This document shows, one piece after another, positions 7,689 through 15,511 of a stretch of 21,187 nucleotides of DNA. The DNA comes from Thermoplasmata archaeon (lineage in GTDB: Archaea; Thermoplasmatota; Thermoplasmata; Halarchaeoplasmatales; Halarchaeoplasmataceae). Numbering within the stretch: position 1 is the first letter of the stretch; every line of letters starts with the position of its first letter. The DNA lies in NCBI GenBank assembly GCA_019594195.1, contig JAFDTP010000027.1:1-21187 (forward strand), read 5' to 3'. The position numbers and the translations under genes were made by a program. The notes under the pieces are model-generated. The model was given only the letters and a program-made list of their open reading frames with translations. It ran no database searches and was not told the origin of the DNA.

Positions 7689-7700
7689 AACTATATATAG
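7689..7700 (+). promoter_or_regulatory. TATA box of the thermosome gene
   Basis: AACTATATATAG preceded by a purine-rich A-run (possible BRE). Transcription would start near 7720, giving a leader of about 20 nt that holds GAGGTG (7727-7732), 6 nt from the ATG at 7739. Confidence 0.7.
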
Positions 7701-7738
7701 AACCTCTTTTTCACAATAGAACAGAAGAGGTGTAACAC

Positions 7739-9415
7739 ATGATGTCAGGACAGCAACCTATATTTGTAATGAAAGAGGACACAGAAAGGGAAAGCGGAAA
7801 AGATGCACAGAAGAACAATATACAGGCAGCTAAAGTTCTTGCAGATGCAGTCAGGAGTACACTCGGTCCGAAAGGGATGGACAAGATGTTGGTCGATAGC
7901 TTAGGTGATGTAGTCATAACGAACGACGGTGTTTCCATACTCAACGAGATAGACATAGAACATCCGGCAGCTAAGATGCTGGTAGAAGTCGCCGATACAC
8001 AGGAAGAGGAATGTGGTGACGGTACGACTTCAGCAGTAGTATTATCCGGTGAACTATTGAAGACCGCGGAGGAAAGGATTGATCAGCTTCATCCATCTAT
8101 AATAGCCAACGGGTATCGCTTGGCGTCTCAAAAGGCTTCTGATATATTGGATGATCTCAAGATCGAAATAGATCTTGAAGATGAAGAGAATCTGATGAAT
8201 ATCGCTTCCACGGCGATGACTGGAAAAAATGTCGAGATAAATAAAGAAAAATTAGCTGATATAACCGTCGACGCGGTACGCCATATAACAGAGAAAACAG
8301 AGGACGGATACACAGTGGATATAGACAATATAAAAGTCGAAAAGAAAGCCGGTGCGAGTGTTGACAATACGGAACTTATAGAGGGCATGATACTTGACAA
8401 GGAAAGGCTTCATGACAACATGCCGAAAGATGTGAAGGATGCTAAGATAGCTCTACTCAATACTGCTCTAGAAGTCCAGGAAACCGAGATGGATGCGTCC
8501 ATCGAGATAACCGATCCAGATCAACTAGAAAAGTTCGTGAATAAAGAGGAAGAGAGCCTGAAAGAGATGGTCGAGATGGTCAAGGAATCTGGTGCCAACG
8601 TACTGCTCTGTCAGAAAGGTATAGATGACCTTGCTCAGCATTATCTTGCTAGAGAGGGTATCTTAGCTATCAGAAGAGTCAAGAAGTCCGACATGAACAA
8701 ACTCGCAAGAGCAACAGGTGGAAACATAGTCAACAATCTGAAAGATCTTTCATCTGAAGATCTAGGAACCGCTAAAAATGTAAGTGAAAAACTCGTCTCA
8801 GGATCACAAATGACATTCGTCGAAGGTACAGAGGAAGCTAAAGCGGTGTCACTCCTCCTGAGAGGTGGGACGGAGCACGTTGTCGATGAACTCGAAAGAG
8901 CTATGGAAGATGCGATCAAAGTCGTTTCGGTGGCCATCGAAGATGGTGCTGTATTGCCGGGAGGCGGCGCTACGGAGATCGAACTCTCCAATCGATTACA
9001 AGAGATGGCTGGCAGCATAGAAGGAAGAGAACAGATAGCTTTTGAAGAGTTCGCCGACTCATTAGATGTGATACCAAGGACGATAAGCGAGAACGCTGGT
9101 TTAGACGGGATAGACGTGCTTATGAATCTGAACACAGCTCACGAGAAAGAAGGTAAACAGACGTATGGAGTTAACGTCGAAGACGGTGAAGAACCTGAGG
9201 ATATGGTTGAGAAAGGTATTATCGAGCCATACAGGGTCAAAAACCAAGCCATAAAATCCGCAACTGAAGCCGCCAACATGATCTTGAGGATAGACGACGT
9301 CATCGCCTCCAAAGGTGGAGGAGATGAAGGCGGCGGCCCACCAGCCGGTGGACCCGGCGGACCCGGCGGCGGAATGCCCGGCGGGATGGGCGGCGGAATG
9401 CCACCCGGAATGTAA
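7739..9415 (+). CDS. ths: Thermosome (group II chaperonin) subunit
   Basis: ATP-driven protein-folding chaperone subunit of the double-ring archaeal chaperonin, 558 residues, usual length. Equatorial domain motifs: [14 protein letters not shown] (40-53), ITNDG (60-64), GDGTT (93-97) with the catalytic Asp, and the C-terminal-half nucleotide contact LPGGGA with later ENAGLDGID. The apical domain occupies about 215-370, including [15 protein letters not shown]. The last ~33 residues are a flexible Gly/Pro/Met tail (GGM repeats) that fills the ring cavity in this family. Cys92 stands directly before GDGTT, where Val is common. GAGGTG 6 nt upstream selects the first of two adjacent ATGs (7739 and 7742). 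It is monocistronic as judged by its own promoter and the T-rich run after its stop. Other thermosome subunits may exist outside the window. Confidence 0.97.
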   Translation: MMSGQQPIFVMKEDTERESGKDAQKNNIQAAKVLADAVRSTLGPKGMDKMLVDSLGDVVITNDGVSILNEIDIEHPAAKMLVEVADTQEEECGDGTTSAVVLSGELLKTAEERIDQLHPSIIANGYRLASQKASDILDDLKIEIDLEDEENLMNIASTAMTGKNVEINKEKLADITVDAVRHITEKTEDGYTVDIDNIKVEKKAGASVDNTELIEGMILDKERLHDNMPKDVKDAKIALLNTALEVQETEMDASIEITDPDQLEKFVNKEEESLKEMVEMVKESGANVLLCQKGIDDLAQHYLAREGILAIRRVKKSDMNKLARATGGNIVNNLKDLSSEDLGTAKNVSEKLVSGSQMTFVEGTEEAKAVSLLLRGGTEHVVDELERAMEDAIKVVSVAIEDGAVLPGGGATEIELSNRLQEMAGSIEGREQIAFEEFADSLDVIPRTISENAGLDGIDVLMNLNTAHEKEGKQTYGVNVEDGEEPEDMVEKGIIEPYRVKNQAIKSATEAANMILRIDDVIASKGGGDEGGGPPAGGPGGPGGGMPGGMGGGMPPGM

Positions 9416-9452
9416 GCGGGGCTAAACCCTCTTACAAAGATCTGTAAAAACC

Positions 9453-9478
9453 CTTTATTTTCTATTTTAAATTTTATA
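9453..9478 (+). terminator. T-rich terminator region after the thermosome gene
   Basis: CCCTTTATTTTCTATTTT and following T-rich sequence, about 40 nt past the stop. Archaeal termination usually needs only such T-tracts. The spacer between the convergent thermosome and hypC genes (9416-9567) shows nothing else I can name. Confidence 0.5.
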
Positions 9479-9567
9479 TTCTAAGAATGTATGATGTTAA
9501 GGATCTATGACGTCGATCAAAATTTATGATAGTCTCTATTGATTGATAGGATCCTGTATCAGATCAT

Positions 9568-9801
9568 TCACTGGGTCTCTATCGATTTTCTTGTTTCTAA
9601 GACTTCGTCCCATGCCTCGAGACTTTTTTTGGCCTCTTCCTCTTCAAGTTTTTCGATAGCATAACCAGCATGGACTATCACGTAGTCCCCCTCCTCAGCG
9701 TCAACAAGTGAGATGTTCGCTTCTCTGATGACTCCTCCGAAATCTATCTCGGCATCGTCTCCATCGATAGATTCTATCAATCCCGGTACAGCTAGACACA
9801 T
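9568..9801 (-). CDS. hypC: Hydrogenase maturation chaperone HypC/HupF
   Basis: A small chaperone that, with HypD, carries the Fe(CN)2CO unit and delivers it to the large subunit of [NiFe] hydrogenase. The 77-residue length is typical. It starts with the diagnostic MCLAVPG, where Cys2 (exposed after Met removal) is the essential ligand, and continues with the family pattern DFGGVIREANISLV...GDYVIVHAGYAIEKLEEEEA. No other hyp or hydrogenase gene is in the window, so the rest of the maturation set lies elsewhere; its presence implies a [NiFe] hydrogenase in the genome. It is divergent from the DUF362-ferredoxin gene with only 49 bp between starts. The start is fixed by the MCLAVP motif. Confidence 0.96.
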   Translation of the reverse strand: MCLAVPGLIESIDGDDAEIDFGGVIREANISLVDAEEGDYVIVHAGYAIEKLEEEEAKKSLEAWDEVLETRKSIETQ

Positions 9802-9821
9802 TGCAACAATAACCTACAATT

Positions 9822-9837
9822 ACTTATAATATAAAGG
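9822..9837 (-). promoter_or_regulatory. Candidate TATA element in the hypC/DUF362 divergent spacer
   Basis: On the minus strand the stretch reads CCTTTATATTATAAGTA, about 20-35 nt upstream of the hypC ATG, fitting a leaderless or near-leaderless hypC transcript. It is too close to the DUF362 start (9851) to serve that gene in the usual spacing, so the DUF362 promoter remains unidentified. Confidence 0.45.
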
Positions 9838-9850
9838 TTGTGGGGAGATC

Positions 9851-10927
9851 ATGGAAGTTTTCTTGGACAGATGTGATGATTACGAAGACTCTAAAGACGT
9901 GATCGAGGATGCTTTCGATGCACTCGGTGGACTAGATAAGTTTGTCAGTGATGGCGAAACACTGTTGATAAAACCAAATCTGCTCAAGGGGACGGCTCCT
10001 GAGAATGCTGTGGCCACCCATCCAGATTTCATAATATCTGTTATAGAAGTGATAGAAAAGAGGGACGTTGAGATAATAGTCGGTGATAGTCCTGCTGGAA
10101 GGATGACAGAGAATAACTTGGAAAAACATTATCGTGCTAGTGGATGGAAAAGGATCGAAGAGCAGACCAGTGCTAGTTTAAATTTTGATGTAGGATGTAC
10201 AAAGAAGGCTTTCAAAGACGGAGAAACCAAGATGAACTTTGATATCTTGAAGATAGCCGATGAGGTCGATGGGATCATAAATCTGCCCAAGCTGAAAACG
10301 CACTCTTTAACAGTTTTTACAGGTGCTGTCAAAAATAAGTACGGATTGGTACACGGCTTGAACAAAGCCGCCTACCACGGGCAATTCAAAAAACTGAATC
10401 AATTCGGTAGGATGCTTTTGGACCTTAACGACGCTATAGATACTAGGTTGAGTATCATGGACGGTATCCTTGGTATGGAAGGCAGCGGCCCTTCTGGTGG
10501 TGATCCGGTAGAGTTGAACTGCATTATATCTTCAGAAGATCCTATCTCTTTAGATCATACGGCCTGCAAAGTTTCAGGGGTACCACCTCAGAAAGTACCA
10601 ACGTTGATGGAAGCCGAAATGGATTTTGAAGAGATAAAATACTTGAACAGATCACCGAATTCATTTGACAAGGATATCGAATATCCTTCGGGTGGAGCTA
10701 CACCTTGGATGATACCTGATATATTATCGGGTTTCTTTGCCAACATATACTTGGATCGACCAGAGTTGGATAAGGATAAATGTATAACTTGTTGGGAATG
10801 TTATGATGCCTGTCCCGAAGATGCGATCAAGAAAAAAGGTTATGGGCCCAAGATAAGTTGGTGGAAGTGTATAAGGTGCTATTGTTGTACAGAGGCCTGT
10901 CCCGAAGAAGCTTTGAAAGTTGGATGA
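9851..10927 (+). CDS. DUF362 protein with C-terminal 2[4Fe-4S] ferredoxin domain
   Basis: A 358-residue iron-sulfur protein of unknown reaction. Residues ~35-300 form a DUF362 domain, recognisable from LLIKPNLLKG (38-47), the GDSPAGRMTEN-like segment (~83-92), and INLPKLKTHSLTVFTGAVKNKYGLVHG. The last ~50 residues hold two cluster motifs: C311-x2-C314-x2-C317-x3-C321-P and C340-x2-C343-x2-C346-x3-C350-P, with an extra Cys345. Such proteins are common in anaerobic archaea and bacteria and are assumed to work in electron transfer or cofactor chemistry; no substrate is established. A weak GGGGAG ribosome-like site lies just upstream of the ATG. Divergence from hypC invites, but does not prove, a link with hydrogenase function. 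It ends 62 bp before the next promoter and operon. Confidence 0.9.
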   Translation: MEVFLDRCDDYEDSKDVIEDAFDALGGLDKFVSDGETLLIKPNLLKGTAPENAVATHPDFIISVIEVIEKRDVEIIVGDSPAGRMTENNLEKHYRASGWKRIEEQTSASLNFDVGCTKKAFKDGETKMNFDILKIADEVDGIINLPKLKTHSLTVFTGAVKNKYGLVHGLNKAAYHGQFKKLNQFGRMLLDLNDAIDTRLSIMDGILGMEGSGPSGGDPVELNCIISSEDPISLDHTACKVSGVPPQKVPTLMEAEMDFEEIKYLNRSPNSFDKDIEYPSGGATPWMIPDILSGFFANIYLDRPELDKDKCITCWECYDACPEDAIKKKGYGPKISWWKCIRCYCCTEACPEEALKVG

Positions 10928-10958
10928 AGTTTCACTGAGAGGTACTTCCAAAAAAAAA

Positions 10959-10970
10959 CTTTTATATCAT
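10959..10970 (+). promoter_or_regulatory. TATA box of the MgtE/PhoU-TrkA_C operon
   Basis: CTTTTATATCAT after an A-run. Its centre is about 26 nt before the ATG at 10990, so the transcript is predicted to be leaderless. Confidence 0.6.
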
Positions 10971-10989
10971 TTTTTCATCTCTTCAACCG

Positions 10990-11574
10990 ATGAATAAAGC
11001 TAGGGTTGTCAAGGAAACTCTGCCTGTTCTACTGCTGGTCGTCCTCGGAGGGGCACTAGCAGGCTCAGTGCTGGCAGGCATGGAGGAGATGCTGGATCTG
11101 ATCCCGGGCTTGATCATCATCGTTCCCGCGATAATAGACATGAGAGGTAATATATCCACGGCGTTGGGTTCTAGACTCGGGTCGGCCTTTCACCTTGGCC
11201 TTCTCCATCAAGGATTAAGATCAGATGCGGGCAAGGAAAATATCAAAGGTTCACTAGCTTTGAGTTTTTTCACTTCTTTACTTTTTCCAGTATTTCTTTG
11301 GCTGATCAGCTTGGCACTCCCTTTCAGTATAGGACCGTGGCAGCTACTGACAGTTTTTATGATATCGATTTTCACCGGGGTTACCGCAGCTCTTATACTG
11401 ATCACCATAACTTTCTTGATAGTCGCCGGTTCTATCAAATTCAATATAGATCCTGACAATGTGAGCGGACCAGTACTGACTACTGCGGGAGATGTGTTCA
11501 CCCTGCTGGTGATGTTCGGATATGCGCATCTATTTTATCATATCTTCGCCAATGTCTTCGGGGTGATCGGATGA
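10990..11574 (+). CDS. MgtE/SLC41-type divalent cation transporter membrane subunit A
   Basis: A 194-residue integral membrane protein equal to one MgtE membrane domain, with about five helices (roughly 10-30, 35-50, 87-110, 115-147, 160-190). Family marks are P46, MRGN (51-54) followed by SRLGSAFHLG (61-70), and DPDN (154-157) with TTAGD ending at D168, matching the Gly-Asn and acidic pore motifs of the Mg2+ channel family. The cytosolic N and CBS domains of bacterial MgtE are missing. Its partner gene overlaps its stop by 4 nt (ATGA at 11571-11574) and encodes a second, different membrane half, so a heteromeric pore is likely. The ion (Mg2+, or another divalent cation) is inferred from the family only. 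First gene of a four-gene operon; the leaderless start at 10990 fits the TATA position. Confidence 0.88.
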   Translation: MNKARVVKETLPVLLLVVLGGALAGSVLAGMEEMLDLIPGLIIIVPAIIDMRGNISTALGSRLGSAFHLGLLHQGLRSDAGKENIKGSLALSFFTSLLFPVFLWLISLALPFSIGPWQLLTVFMISIFTGVTAALILITITFLIVAGSIKFNIDPDNVSGPVLTTAGDVFTLLVMFGYAHLFYHIFANVFGVIG

Positions 11575-12122
11575 GTTATTCATGGCGAGAGATATTCAAA
11601 CAGAGTGCAGGGATACTTGCGCTGATGGGCTTTATAGGAGTCGGTGGTGGTTTTGTTTTAGAATCTATAGAAGACCAATTGTTGGATGCTGTAGTCCTTC
11701 TGTTTTTAATTCCTATCTTGAATGATGTCGGTGGGAACCTTGGTGCAGTGTTGGGTGCTAGAGTTTCTTCCTCTTTACACACTGGTGAAATTTCCCCATC
11801 CTTTGGAGACTCAGAGTACAAAGAAAATATCTGGGTTATGATGGGTTTGGGATTTTTGGTATTTTTCCTATTTGGATTAGCGATGTTCACAGTAGGATTT
11901 TTTATACCTCTAGGGTTAGAAGCCTCTGAGATTTTTATAATAGTGATCGGGGCAGGATTTATAACTATCTTTTCGATTACACTCATCACGGGTTTAGTAG
12001 CTTTATGGGCTTTCAAAAAGGGGCTAGATCCTGACAATATTGTGATACCTGTAGAAACTACTCTCTGTGATTTCATAGGCGTCGTGACTCTAGCTTTGAT
12101 GGTTTGGTTGGTGATAATGTGA
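11571..12122 (+). CDS. MgtE/SLC41-type divalent cation transporter membrane subunit B
   Basis: A 183-residue membrane protein paralogous to the gene just upstream. It has the same layout of about five helices: P48, GGN (54-56), a SSSLHTG stretch (67-72), and DPDN (153-156) with ETTLCD ending at D167. One difference from subunit A is Glu162/Cys166 near the acidic site, which might tune selectivity. The ATG shares 4 nt with the previous stop, and its own stop is overlapped by the next start (GTGA at 12119-12122), so all four genes of the operon are translationally coupled. In the family, single-domain forms pair to make the pore; here two divergent halves seem to form a fixed heterodimer. This pairing is inference from gene order and similarity. 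Confidence 0.87.
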   Translation: MSYSWREIFKQSAGILALMGFIGVGGGFVLESIEDQLLDAVVLLFLIPILNDVGGNLGAVLGARVSSSLHTGEISPSFGDSEYKENIWVMMGLGFLVFFLFGLAMFTVGFFIPLGLEASEIFIIVIGAGFITIFSITLITGLVALWAFKKGLDPDNIVIPVETTLCDFIGVVTLALMVWLVIM

Positions 12123-12763
12123 AGGGAAAATCTAAAAAGAAAGAATTGGAGGAGGACCATGCCGAGATCGACTATGAGGATACTTCCGTTAGAGAATTAT
12201 TGACTCAGATGAAAGACGACTCTGAACTGATCGCAGATCTGGCTTATGCTGCGATGGTTTTCGAAAATGAAGAACTCGCTGAAGAGGTCCATAAACTCGA
12301 ATCTGAGATGGACAAGATGATGTATCAGATCAGGCTCAAGTCGATGCTTGGAGCGAGAACTAGAAAAGATGCTGAACAGTTGAGCGCTCTTCTTCAGGTC
12401 GCATCTGCAGCTGAACAGATCTCTGATGCCGCAGAAGACATGGTCGGTCTGCTCGATGCGGATGTAGATCTCAAACCTTTACTCCCACACCTATTGAAAA
12501 AGGCTGATGAAAAAGTCTTCACCTTGAAGATAGAACAGGGTTCTGACCTGGCTGATAGAAAACTTGGAGAACTCCATCTTGAATCCGTCACCGGCGTTAG
12601 GGTTATAGCGATACGGGATGACCTTCGATGGATACACGGACCCACCGGTGAAACCGAACTGAAGGGAGACGATCTTTTGATAGTGAGGTCTCACGAAGAA
12701 GGATATAAAAAGCTCTGGCCGGTCGCACATAAAGAACAGACATGGGAGGAGTTGGTAGGATGA
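12119..12763 (+). CDS. PhoU-TrkA_C domain protein 1 (predicted transporter regulator)
   Basis: A 214-residue soluble protein. The N-terminal two thirds (about 22-125) are acidic helices of PhoU type; the C-terminal ~70 residues are a TrkA_C (RCK_C) ligand-binding domain, seen in LGELHLESVTGVRVIAIRDD and GDDLLIVR. TrkA_C domains gate cation channels and transporters in response to small ligands, so this is probably the cytosolic regulatory subunit of the MgtE-type pore encoded upstream. I start it at the GTG at 12119, which overlaps the previous stop as GTGA and is preceded at 5 nt by GGTGAT, the exact complement of the archaeal 16S tail; a TTG five codons upstream (12104) would be a poorer choice. 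It is paralogous to the next gene. The ligand (possibly Mg2+ or a nucleotide) is unknown. Confidence 0.88.
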   Translation: MKGKSKKKELEEDHAEIDYEDTSVRELLTQMKDDSELIADLAYAAMVFENEELAEEVHKLESEMDKMMYQIRLKSMLGARTRKDAEQLSALLQVASAAEQISDAAEDMVGLLDADVDLKPLLPHLLKKADEKVFTLKIEQGSDLADRKLGELHLESVTGVRVIAIRDDLRWIHGPTGETELKGDDLLIVRSHEEGYKKLWPVAHKEQTWEELVG

Positions 12764-13314
12764 AGAAGGTCGAAGAAAAGCTACTTGAGATGAAGGATAC
12801 CTCTGAGCTGATGCTTGATCTAGCATATTCATCCCTCATCTATCATAAAAAAGAGATAGCCGAGGAGGTCTTCAACTTAGAACAAAAAGTCAACGATCTT
12901 CAAGACTCTATATATACGGCCATATTAGAGAACGGCGGTGATTTAGACCCGGACAAAAGTTTTATTTTAATCAAGATGGCGGACTCTATAGAAAGATTCG
13001 CTGATGCTGCATTGGATATCGCAGATGTTGTCCTTAGAGATATCGATCTTCACCCAGTGATAAAGCAGAGTCTAAGGGAATCTGACGAGCATATGGTAAG
13101 GAAGAAGATACACAAGAGCTCCTTCTTAGATGGAAAAACTCTCGAAGAATCAGATATGACTACGGAGATCGGTATGAAAGTGATAGCGATCCGCAGAGGG
13201 AGTAACTGGGCCTACGGTCCCGATAAAGAGACCAAGTTGAAGTCAGGAGATATAATATTTGCTAGAGGTCCAAGGGATAGTGAAGATCTATTGGATCGAT
13301 GGGTGGGCCTATAG
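12760..13314 (+). CDS. PhoU-TrkA_C domain protein 2 (predicted transporter regulator)
   Basis: A 184-residue paralogue of the preceding gene. It has PhoU-like helices (~1-100, with DTSELMLDLAYSSLIYHKKEIAEEV matching DDSELIADLAYAAMVFENEELAEEV of its neighbour) and a TrkA_C domain (~110-184, ending LKSGDIIFARGP). It lacks the ~20-residue charged N-terminal extension of protein 1. The start at 12760 forms an ATGA overlap with the previous stop and is backed by GGAGG upstream; an in-frame ATG at 12742 would extend the protein by six residues rich in Gly and would place the ribosome site inside the gene, so it is rejected. Two paralogous regulators for two paralogous pore halves suggest a matched 2+2 complex, which is inference. 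The gene ends only 2 bp before the stop of the convergent tpiA. Confidence 0.88.
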   Translation: MKKVEEKLLEMKDTSELMLDLAYSSLIYHKKEIAEEVFNLEQKVNDLQDSIYTAILENGGDLDPDKSFILIKMADSIERFADAALDIADVVLRDIDLHPVIKQSLRESDEHMVRKKIHKSSFLDGKTLEESDMTTEIGMKVIAIRRGSNWAYGPDKETKLKSGDIIFARGPRDSEDLLDRWVGL

Positions 13315-13316
13315 AA

Positions 13317-13985
13317 TCAGCTTTTGATACCTTTTTCTAGGTCTTTTATCACTTCTTTTTTCTCATCAGCTTTTACCAGTCCTGAAGCTAATAGAACACC
13401 TTCCGCCCCAAGTTCTATCGCGGCTTCAACATCTTCCCCGTTTTTTACACCCGCCCCGCAGAGGACTTTCACATCGGGATCTACTTCATTCACTTTTTTT
13501 ACAGCTTCTTCTACAACTTCTGGTTTTGCAGATGAAACTGAGATGTCCCCACCTATCAATTCAGGTGGTTCATAAGCTACGAAATCAGGTCCGAGAGCGG
13601 CTGCAGCTGCGGCGACCTCTGGATTATTTGCGCAGATTATAGTTGAAATATCATTCTCTTTGCATCTGTTCACTATTTTTTCAATCTCTGAAAGTTTCAG
13701 CCTCTTTTCTGAATGATTGATGAGGGTCCCTTTTATGCCTGAATCTATCATCGTTTCCAACAATACGTGGCCGGTGTTACTCCCAGGTTCTATAGGGTCT
13801 ATATGCTGGGATAGAACGGGGATATCTGTTTCTTCGCTCACCATCCGTAGATCTGCTGTTTGTGGAGCGACAGCCCAATTTTCTTCGCTAATCTCTTCTA
13901 TCTTCTTAGTCAAGTCAAGAGCTTTCCTCCCGATCGAAGGTCCATAAGTCTTGTAATTTACGATTATAACAGGTGTTTCTACCAT
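13317..13985 (-). CDS. tpiA: Triosephosphate isomerase (archaeal short form)
   Basis: Interconverts dihydroxyacetone phosphate and glyceraldehyde 3-phosphate (EC 5.3.1.1). At 222 residues it is the short archaeal form, which lacks several helices of the bacterial and eukaryotic enzyme and is usually tetrameric. Catalytic residues are visible: N10 and K12 in IIVNYKTY, H91 in INHSEKR, and E139 in VAYEPPELIG; the phosphate-binding loops CGAGVKNGED and GVLLASGLVKA follow. The start is the ATG at 13985 giving MVETPVIIVNYKTY; an in-frame ATG at 14039 would add 18 residues unlike the family and overlap the upstream permease gene. A TATA-like AATATTTATT run on the minus strand (about 14010-14025) overlaps the end of the permease gene, so tpiA can be transcribed alone with a short leader lacking a ribosome site. 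Confidence 0.95.
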   Translation of the reverse strand: MVETPVIIVNYKTYGPSIGRKALDLTKKIEEISEENWAVAPQTADLRMVSEETDIPVLSQHIDPIEPGSNTGHVLLETMIDSGIKGTLINHSEKRLKLSEIEKIVNRCKENDISTIICANNPEVAAAAAALGPDFVAYEPPELIGGDISVSSAKPEVVEEAVKKVNEVDPDVKVLCGAGVKNGEDVEAAIELGAEGVLLASGLVKADEKKEVIKDLEKGIKS

Positions 13986-14035
13986 GATATCGTTTTTTAG
14001 AATCCTATGTCTGTAAATAAATATTGTGGATCTCA

Positions 14036-15511
14036 TCATTTCATCTTTCTGTAGAAGAGAAAAAGCATCACCGAGGCGAGTCCGTAACTGACGATAAAGC
14101 CTACTGCTCCTTCAAAAAGCAGCACGGGTATCCCTATGATCATGAAGACGAGTCCGGTCAAAATCAACAGAGGTAATAGCTTATAGAAGTTGATATCCGG
14201 GATTCCGATATTGTTTCCACTGTGTCTAAAAAGGTAGTGCATGCTGAACAGCGACGCGTTTAAAGGGAGTAAAAAAGCATAAGGAATCAATATCAGATTT
14301 ACCAAGTCAAAATAAGTCCCTAACATTATGAATCCCAACGACGCGAGTATAGTGACGGTACTCATCGATAGTGCCTTACTGAAAATGAAGTCTTCTGTGG
14401 TCAGAGGGAGATTCCTCAATGATTGTATAGCCTTACCCTCCACTTTCAAGATCGCGTCTGAAGTAGCCACGGTCAAAACGCCCACCATGAATAAGAATAG
14501 AGTGGTCTGGTGAACGGGTAGACTTCCTCTTTGGATCGCTAACAAGACCTGGGGTAGCAAAACATATAGAGGTATGAATAGCCCGGCTATCATCGTAGAT
14601 TTTCTAAAGATGATCTTGAGATCTTTTTTGACAAGAGCAATGCTCTGTTTCTCCGTTTTGATAGCATAATCCGTTTCTACTTCGCGAGTAGATAGACTTT
14701 CCGTTTCGATAATATTCTTCCAAACTTTTCTAGAAGAGTACATGTAAAGGGGTATCAAAAGTAACAAGTGTGCCGAAAGTGTGATCACACTATCCAAAGT
14801 CTCAAAGACTGAAGCGATCGAAAAAGGATAAACTACCGAATATCTCATGAATATATCGCCCTGAGCTATAAAGTAATCTTGAAGGTAATTGATCATGAAG
14901 AACATGCCCATGAAAGCTAAAAAGCCCAATATCTTCAAGATATTTTTTGCAAATCTGATCGTTTTACCGCCAGATTCCACTCTAGCACCGAATCCGCTGT
15001 AGATCAAGAGCCCTACCGTATGGCCGAACAAGATACCGGTGATGAACCATGTAAATGCTAGAATACCAACGGAAGGATAATAGATCAAGAGGTATAGGCC
15101 AGTCGGCAGAACTATACCGAGCATAGGGATGAAATCTATTGAAAGCAGAGCGGAGAGTTGGAAAGACCCGATCTTCAGAGGTAGGGACTCCAATGGTTTG
15201 AAGATATCTAGTGAGTTTATATATGATGTTTGGATGGTTGTTTGATATATAGCGAATATGAAAGGTACTAGAGCTAAAGTTACTAGTATAGATGAGATTA
15301 CCAATTCGTCTTCACCTATAAATATGGGGGATGCTAACGATAGACCTAAAAAAGAAAAAATCAAAGTTTGTATAGTTATCTTTCTCTTTATGGTCGTTGC
15401 TTTCTTTAACTTTTCATCAAGTTCATCTTCTTCAGTTATCCTTGGATTGTTCTTTATTATCTTGTATTGAAGTTCCTTATATAGGATCATCATGAGTTTT
15501 GACCTTCTCAA
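14036..15511 (-). CDS. ABC-2 type exporter permease
   Basis: A 491-residue membrane protein with about twelve hydrophobic segments in two halves, split by a charged cytosolic region at about 270-310 (SSRKVWKNIIETESLSTREVETDYAIKTEK). This is the layout of a large ABC-2 permease that combines both membrane halves in one chain. It lies directly after the ATPase gene with a 4-nt overlap (TTGA), so the two form one exporter. I take the TTG at 15511 as start because GGTGAT lies 5 nt upstream; ATGs six and seven codons later (15493, 15490) are possible alternatives. The transported substrate is unknown; relatives are annotated as antibiotic, lipid or Na+ exporters without firm data. The partner gene gives good support for the transporter call, but no specific subfamily can be named. 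Confidence 0.82.
   Translation of the reverse strand: MRRSKLMMILYKELQYKIIKNNPRITEEDELDEKLKKATTIKRKITIQTLIFSFLGLSLASPIFIGEDELVISSILVTLALVPFIFAIYQTTIQTSYINSLDIFKPLESLPLKIGSFQLSALLSIDFIPMLGIVLPTGLYLLIYYPSVGILAFTWFITGILFGHTVGLLIYSGFGARVESGGKTIRFAKNILKILGFLAFMGMFFMINYLQDYFIAQGDIFMRYSVVYPFSIASVFETLDSVITLSAHLLLLIPLYMYSSRKVWKNIIETESLSTREVETDYAIKTEKQSIALVKKDLKIIFRKSTMIAGLFIPLYVLLPQVLLAIQRGSLPVHQTTLFLFMVGVLTVATSDAILKVEGKAIQSLRNLPLTTEDFIFSKALSMSTVTILASLGFIMLGTYFDLVNLILIPYAFLLPLNASLFSMHYLFRHSGNNIGIPDINFYKLLPLLILTGLVFMIIGIPVLLFEGAVGFIVSYGLASVMLFLFYRKMK

Noticed and set aside
11576..12160. A 194-residue minus-strand frame opposite the second MgtE half
   Set aside because: Low-complexity antisense shadow of a membrane protein gene with clear family motifs on the plus strand.
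12742..12759. Earlier ATG for the second PhoU-TrkA_C protein
   Set aside because: It would encode the ribosome binding site (Gly-Gly-Val-Gly-Arg) and enlarge the overlap; the ATGA junction at 12760 matches the other junctions of the operon.
13986..14039. An 18-residue N-terminal extension of triosephosphate isomerase from an upstream ATG
   Set aside because: The extra residues do not match the family, overlap the permease gene, and cover the probable tpiA TATA element.
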